This document shows positions 61,136 through 64,000 of a stretch of DNA of 64,000 bases, one piece after another (position 1 is the first letter of the stretch; the number at the start of each line of letters is the position of its first letter). This DNA comes from Flavobacterium stagni (GTDB lineage Bacteria; Bacteroidota; Bacteroidia; Flavobacteriales; Flavobacteriaceae): NCBI RefSeq assembly GCF_004122105.1, contig NZ_SBKN01000010.1, forward strand, positions 1 to 64,000. The letters are read 5' to 3'. The position numbers were made by a program, and so were the translations under genes. The notes below the pieces were generated by a model. That model had not been told where the DNA came from and ran no database searches. It saw only the letters and a list, made by a program, of their open reading frames with translations.

Positions 61136-61222
61136 TCACCTTTGGCAACAAAGCATAGCACAACAACACATCATCATGTGCATCATCCAGCGGTGGTTGT
61201 TATGTTTTGCAGTGGTTGACAT
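61136..61222 (-). CDS. Leader peptide 2, Met/Cys-rich, 28 aa
   Basis: ATG to TGA. Begins M-S-T-T-A-K-H-N-N-H-R-W and continues M-M-H-M-M-M-C-C-C-A-M-L-C-C before Q-R: seven Met and five Cys in all. Such a cluster in a short frame directly before an intrinsic terminator and a methionine/cysteine gene fits a transcription-attenuation leader: slow translation at Met or Cys codons would leave codons 26-28 (CCAAAGG) free to pair with the terminator's 5' arm. Flanking GTTTCAAG words lie on its 5' side (61231-61268). Confidence 0.85.
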   Translation of the reverse strand: MSTTAKHNNHRWMMHMMMCCCAMLCCQR

Positions 61223-61273
61223 TATTTTTGTTTCAGGTTTAAGGTTTCAAGTTTAAGGTTAGGGTTAGTGCAT

Positions 61274-61301
61274 AAAAAAAGCCCCTGCTTTGGCAGAGGC
61301 T
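61274..61301 (-). terminator. Attenuator terminator 1
   Basis: On the minus strand AGCCTCTGC and GCAGGGGCT pair over 9 bp (one U-G wobble that would be an A-C mismatch on the other strand), 4-base loop, then seven T. It lies 36 bases after leader ORF 1. The 5' arm's CCTCTGC is fully complementary to GCAGAGG in codons 17-19 of that leader. Confidence 0.88.
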
Positions 61302-61337
61302 TGATATATACTTGAGCTTTGTAATTTCTTTTTCAAA

Positions 61338-61409
61338 TTATACCATATACGTCCTCTGCGGGGAAGATTCCCACATCATACAACACATATGGCGCATTAC
61401 GTTTTTCAT
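61338..61409 (-). CDS. Leader peptide 1, Met/Cys-rich, 23 aa
   Basis: ATG to TAA. Reads M-K-N-V-M-R-H-M-C-C-M-M-W, then E-S-S-P-Q-R-T-Y-M-V: six Met and two Cys, concentrated at codons 8-12. The antiterminator stretch GCAGAGG lies five codons after that cluster, the usual distance for a ribosome stalled on the cluster to leave it exposed, whereas a ribosome reaching the stop would cover it. The A-rich start region fits flavobacterial initiation. Confidence 0.85.
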   Translation of the reverse strand: MKNVMRHMCCMMWESSPQRTYMV

Positions 61410-61446
61410 TTTTTTAATCGAATGGATTTGTTATTTTTCGACACTG

Positions 61447-61477
61447 CAAACTTCAAAAGGATTTTTGGATTACACAA
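61447..61477 (-). promoter_or_regulatory. Possible promoter of the metY leader
   Basis: On the minus strand TTG (61475-61477), 20-base spacer, GAAGTTTG (61447-61454), which has one mismatch to TAnnTTTG. TATATTTG at 61537-61544, just after ppc, is a better -7 box but has no -33 partner that I can see. The region 61410-61552 holds no gene. Confidence 0.35.
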
Positions 61478-61552
61478 GCCTTTTTTAAAACTTTAACAAA
61501 AATTAATTTTTATCTATTTGATTTTAAGGCTATTAACAAATATATTTTTTTA

Positions 61553-64000
61553 TTAAGCAGAGTTCCGACTGGCATTGGTATTCCCGAAAAGGGAGCGAAT
61601 GACTAACTTTTCATAGGTTTCGAGTAACGTCGAATCAGCTTTCCCTTGACGAATTTCATTGATTTTCATTAGGGCGTATTGTTGGATGGTGAGCAAGGGT
61701 AAAACAATGTCTTCTCGCATTTTAATCGATGCTTTTCCATCGGGGTAATTTTCCATGAGTTCGGTATGTCCTGCAATCTTCAAAAGCATGTTTTTTGTCA
61801 GTGTAAACTCATCGAAAATGATTTGCCAGAAGGTACCAAATTCAGGATCATTTTCCATATATTGAGTTAAAGGGAAAAATGACTTTGCCAACGACATCAT
61901 GCTGTTTTCTAATAGTGTACGGAAAAACAAAGAGTTTTTATACAATGCCTGTACTTCAGTCCATCGACCGGCATTTTCAAACGCATATAACGCGGTTCCC
62001 ACGCCAAAAAATCCGGGTACATTTTGTTTCATCTGACTCCATGAACCAACAAATGGAATGGCGCGTAAATCGGCGAAATCCAATTGTTCAGCGGCCTTTC
62101 TTTTAGAAGGTCGACTTCCAATATTGGTCTTCGCATAATAATTCAAGGTACTGCGCTGCTCAAGATAAGGAATGAACTTGGGATGCTGTTTAAAAGCGGT
62201 ATATTTTTCAAATCCGATAACCGCCAATTCATCTATAATAGCTTTATCTTCAGAGGTTAAGTCGCTTTCTTTTTTGGCAAACAAAACATTGGTTACACCG
62301 GCACTCAACAAATTTTCAAGATTAAATCGACACGATTCGGGTGTCCCGAAATTCGAACTGATGGTTTGCCCCTGAACGGTCAATTGGATTTCTTTGTGTT
62401 CAATTCCTGAACCCAATGATGCATAGAATTTATGCGTTTTTCCTCCGCCACGAGCAGGTGGTCCGCCCCTACCGTCAAAGAAAATGACTTCAATACTGTA
62501 TTTGCGCGACATGGCTGTGATGGCTTCTTTGGCTTTAAAAATGGACCAGTTGGCCATCAAATAACCTCCATCTTTGGTACCATCCGAAAAACCAAGCATT
62601 ACGGTTTGTTTGTTTTGGCGACGTGCCAAGTGAGTACTGTATTCGGGATGGGTGTACAATTGTTCCATAATTTGTGCAGCGTGTTGCAAATCTTCCACCG
62701 ATTCAAAAAGTGGCACAATATCCACTGTAGGTTGGTGCCATCCTGTCCAAAGGAATAACGCCAAGGTTTCAAGCACATTGAGCGCCGATTCATTATTACT
62801 AATAATATAGCGATTGGCCCCTAATTCACCGTTTTGCTGTTGGATCTTTTTCATCACCTCTATAGAAGCAATAGTTTGAGCTACAATTTCGACAGCAAAG
62901 TCAGAAGCCTGAACCGTTCCTTCAATTGTATTTAATAATTCGCGCCGTTTAGATTCATCCCAAGTCAAGTATTCTTCTTGGTTTAAATGGCCAACAACGG
63001 CCGAAACGACTAGATTATGAATTTTACTGTTTTGACGAATATCTAACGAAGCGAAATGGAACCCAAAGGTTTGTACTTTATGAATTAATTGTGTCACTTC
63101 GTCCAGATACAACGATTGGTGTTTTGATTCTAAGAGGCATTTTACTTGATTCAATTGTTCCAATAATTCGATTTGTGAAATGTACAATTCGCCACGGGAA
63201 TAAAACACAGAACGGTACAATTGACGTTCTAATTCGGCGATGATTACATCCACTTCAGTAAAGGTCAACTTGCGTTTGAGTTTTCGAATATCTGAATAAT
63301 AACATTTCAAAATGGAGGTGCGTAAGCGTTGTGCAACTTGAAGCGAAATCTCCGGGGTTACAAACGGATTACCGTCGCGATCCCCTCCTGGCCAAAAACC
63401 CAACTGAATCAATGGGTTGTCAAGTTGAGCATCAATGGCGTTGTTTTTATGCAGGTAATGCAGCATTTCACCAATGGTAGTATAAAATACATTCTCCAGA
63501 TACCAAATCAAACTTACGGCTTCATCAAACGGAGTGGGTTTATCTTTTTTAATGAATCGTGTTTTACCCAATTGCGCCAATAACAACTCTATTTGATGCA
63601 AATCATTTTGACGAATGGCCTCGGTTAAATCGGTGATGATTCCTAAAACAGCTCCAGGATAAAATTGTGTGGGATGTGCGGTAAGGACGGTTCTAACTTT
63701 AAATTCTTGCAAAAAAGAGCGCCATTGATTTTGCAATTCGGCGGTATCACATCGTTCTTTGATTTCGCGCAATGAACCTTTCCCTTCTAAATTATTAACC
63801 GTTGAAAAAGCGGCATCTTCGATGGCATCAAAGAGTACAATTTGACGCTCCACGTATTGGATGAAACGAAACAACAAATTGAGTTTTTCTATTTCATCAG
63901 TGGGATTTCCATACTTTTCAATGAATAAATTGACAATTTCGACAGGAGAAAGTTTTTGTTGAAACCCTTTAACACATAACTCATGAAAAAGCGGCAACAG
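61553..64000 (-). CDS. ppc: Phosphoenolpyruvate carboxylase (N-terminus beyond the window)
   Basis: The frame runs off the window edge; about 815 residues are present of an expected ~860. Makes oxaloacetate from PEP and bicarbonate. Seen: V-L-T-A-H-P-T-Q (catalytic His; most homologues have T-E), L-G-F-W-P-G-G-D-R-D-G-N-P-F, F-F-D-G-R-G-G-P-P-A-R-G-G-G (mobile loop), N-I-G-S-R-P-S-K-R and F-V-G-S-W-S-Q. The C-terminus ends N-T-N-A-S-R-N-S-A; bacterial enzymes more often end N-T-G. It lies upstream of, and in the same direction as, the metY leader region. Confidence 0.93.
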   Translation of the reverse strand: MLPLFHELCVKGFQQKLSPVEIVNLFIEKYGNPTDEIEKLNLLFRFIQYVERQIVLFDAIEDAAFSTVNNLEGKGSLREIKERCDTAELQNQWRSFLQEFKVRTVLTAHPTQFYPGAVLGIITDLTEAIRQNDLHQIELLLAQLGKTRFIKKDKPTPFDEAVSLIWYLENVFYTTIGEMLHYLHKNNAIDAQLDNPLIQLGFWPGGDRDGNPFVTPEISLQVAQRLRTSILKCYYSDIRKLKRKLTFTEVDVIIAELERQLYRSVFYSRGELYISQIELLEQLNQVKCLLESKHQSLYLDEVTQLIHKVQTFGFHFASLDIRQNSKIHNLVVSAVVGHLNQEEYLTWDESKRRELLNTIEGTVQASDFAVEIVAQTIASIEVMKKIQQQNGELGANRYIISNNESALNVLETLALFLWTGWHQPTVDIVPLFESVEDLQHAAQIMEQLYTHPEYSTHLARRQNKQTVMLGFSDGTKDGGYLMANWSIFKAKEAITAMSRKYSIEVIFFDGRGGPPARGGGKTHKFYASLGSGIEHKEIQLTVQGQTISSNFGTPESCRFNLENLLSAGVTNVLFAKKESDLTSEDKAIIDELAVIGFEKYTAFKQHPKFIPYLEQRSTLNYYAKTNIGSRPSKRKAAEQLDFADLRAIPFVGSWSQMKQNVPGFFGVGTALYAFENAGRWTEVQALYKNSLFFRTLLENSMMSLAKSFFPLTQYMENDPEFGTFWQIIFDEFTLTKNMLLKIAGHTELMENYPDGKASIKMREDIVLPLLTIQQYALMKINEIRQGKADSTLLETYEKLVIRSLFGNTNASRNSA

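Noticed and set aside
60971..61550. SAM riboswitch upstream of metY
   Set aside because: I could not find the conserved SAM-I, SAM-II or SAM/SAH core; the tandem leader ORFs and terminators explain the region better.

Overview
The window is a chromosomal segment from a member of the Bacteroidota, most likely a Flavobacterium-like Flavobacteriaceae. The evidence is type IX secretion sorting domains (types A and B), TAnnTTTG-type -7 promoter boxes, A-rich start regions without strong Shine-Dalgarno sites, LytTR and LuxR two-component systems, and intergenic word repeats typical of these genomes. No rRNA, tRNA or CRISPR array was recognised.

Layout. 1-5.3 kb: the end of a T9SS cargo gene, then a gene-poor tract of dispersed repeats (three copies of a roughly 220-300 bp element, a palindromic MITE-like element, word arrays) holding two hypothetical genes. 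5.3-10.5 kb: an uncharacterised cluster (small protein, two outer-membrane-like proteins, a membrane protein, an amidohydrolase). 10.7-28.9 kb: a defence island with a single-chain Type ISP restriction-modification enzyme, a Thoeris pair (ThsA SIR2-SLOG and ThsB TIR-like), a small P-loop protein, the 3' remnant of a type I hsdS gene, a Septu-like ATPase/HNH pair, a small basic protein, McrBC, a membrane coiled-coil protein and, convergently, an SF1 helicase with a Vsr-like nuclease end. 28.9-34 kb: repeat arrays, a hypothetical protein and a two-gene operon with a large repetitive S74 tail-fibre-type surface protein. 34.2-42.3 kb: signalling genes (LytTR regulator and LytS-like kinase, GAF-PAS protein without an ATPase domain, rhomboid pseudoprotease, NarL-type kinase/regulator operon). 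42.5-46.7 kb: secreted proteins and pseudouridine catabolism (psuK-psuG). 47-64 kb: housekeeping metabolism: gcvT, YebC regulator, SPFH protein, proline dehydrogenase, aroB, arginine decarboxylase and a deoxyhypusine-synthase-like enzyme, DinB protein, the metY-metX-hom methionine operon and the 3' part of ppc.

The most notable finding is upstream of metY. Two short reading frames in tandem (23 and 28 codons), both packed with Met and Cys codons, are each followed by an intrinsic terminator whose 5' arm can pair with the 3' part of the preceding leader frame. This is the layout of two consecutive ribosome-mediated transcription attenuators sensing methionyl/cysteinyl-tRNA charging and controlling metY, metX and hom. 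The second main finding is the defence island, where a Thoeris pair and a P-loop gene abut the tail of a destroyed type I specificity gene.
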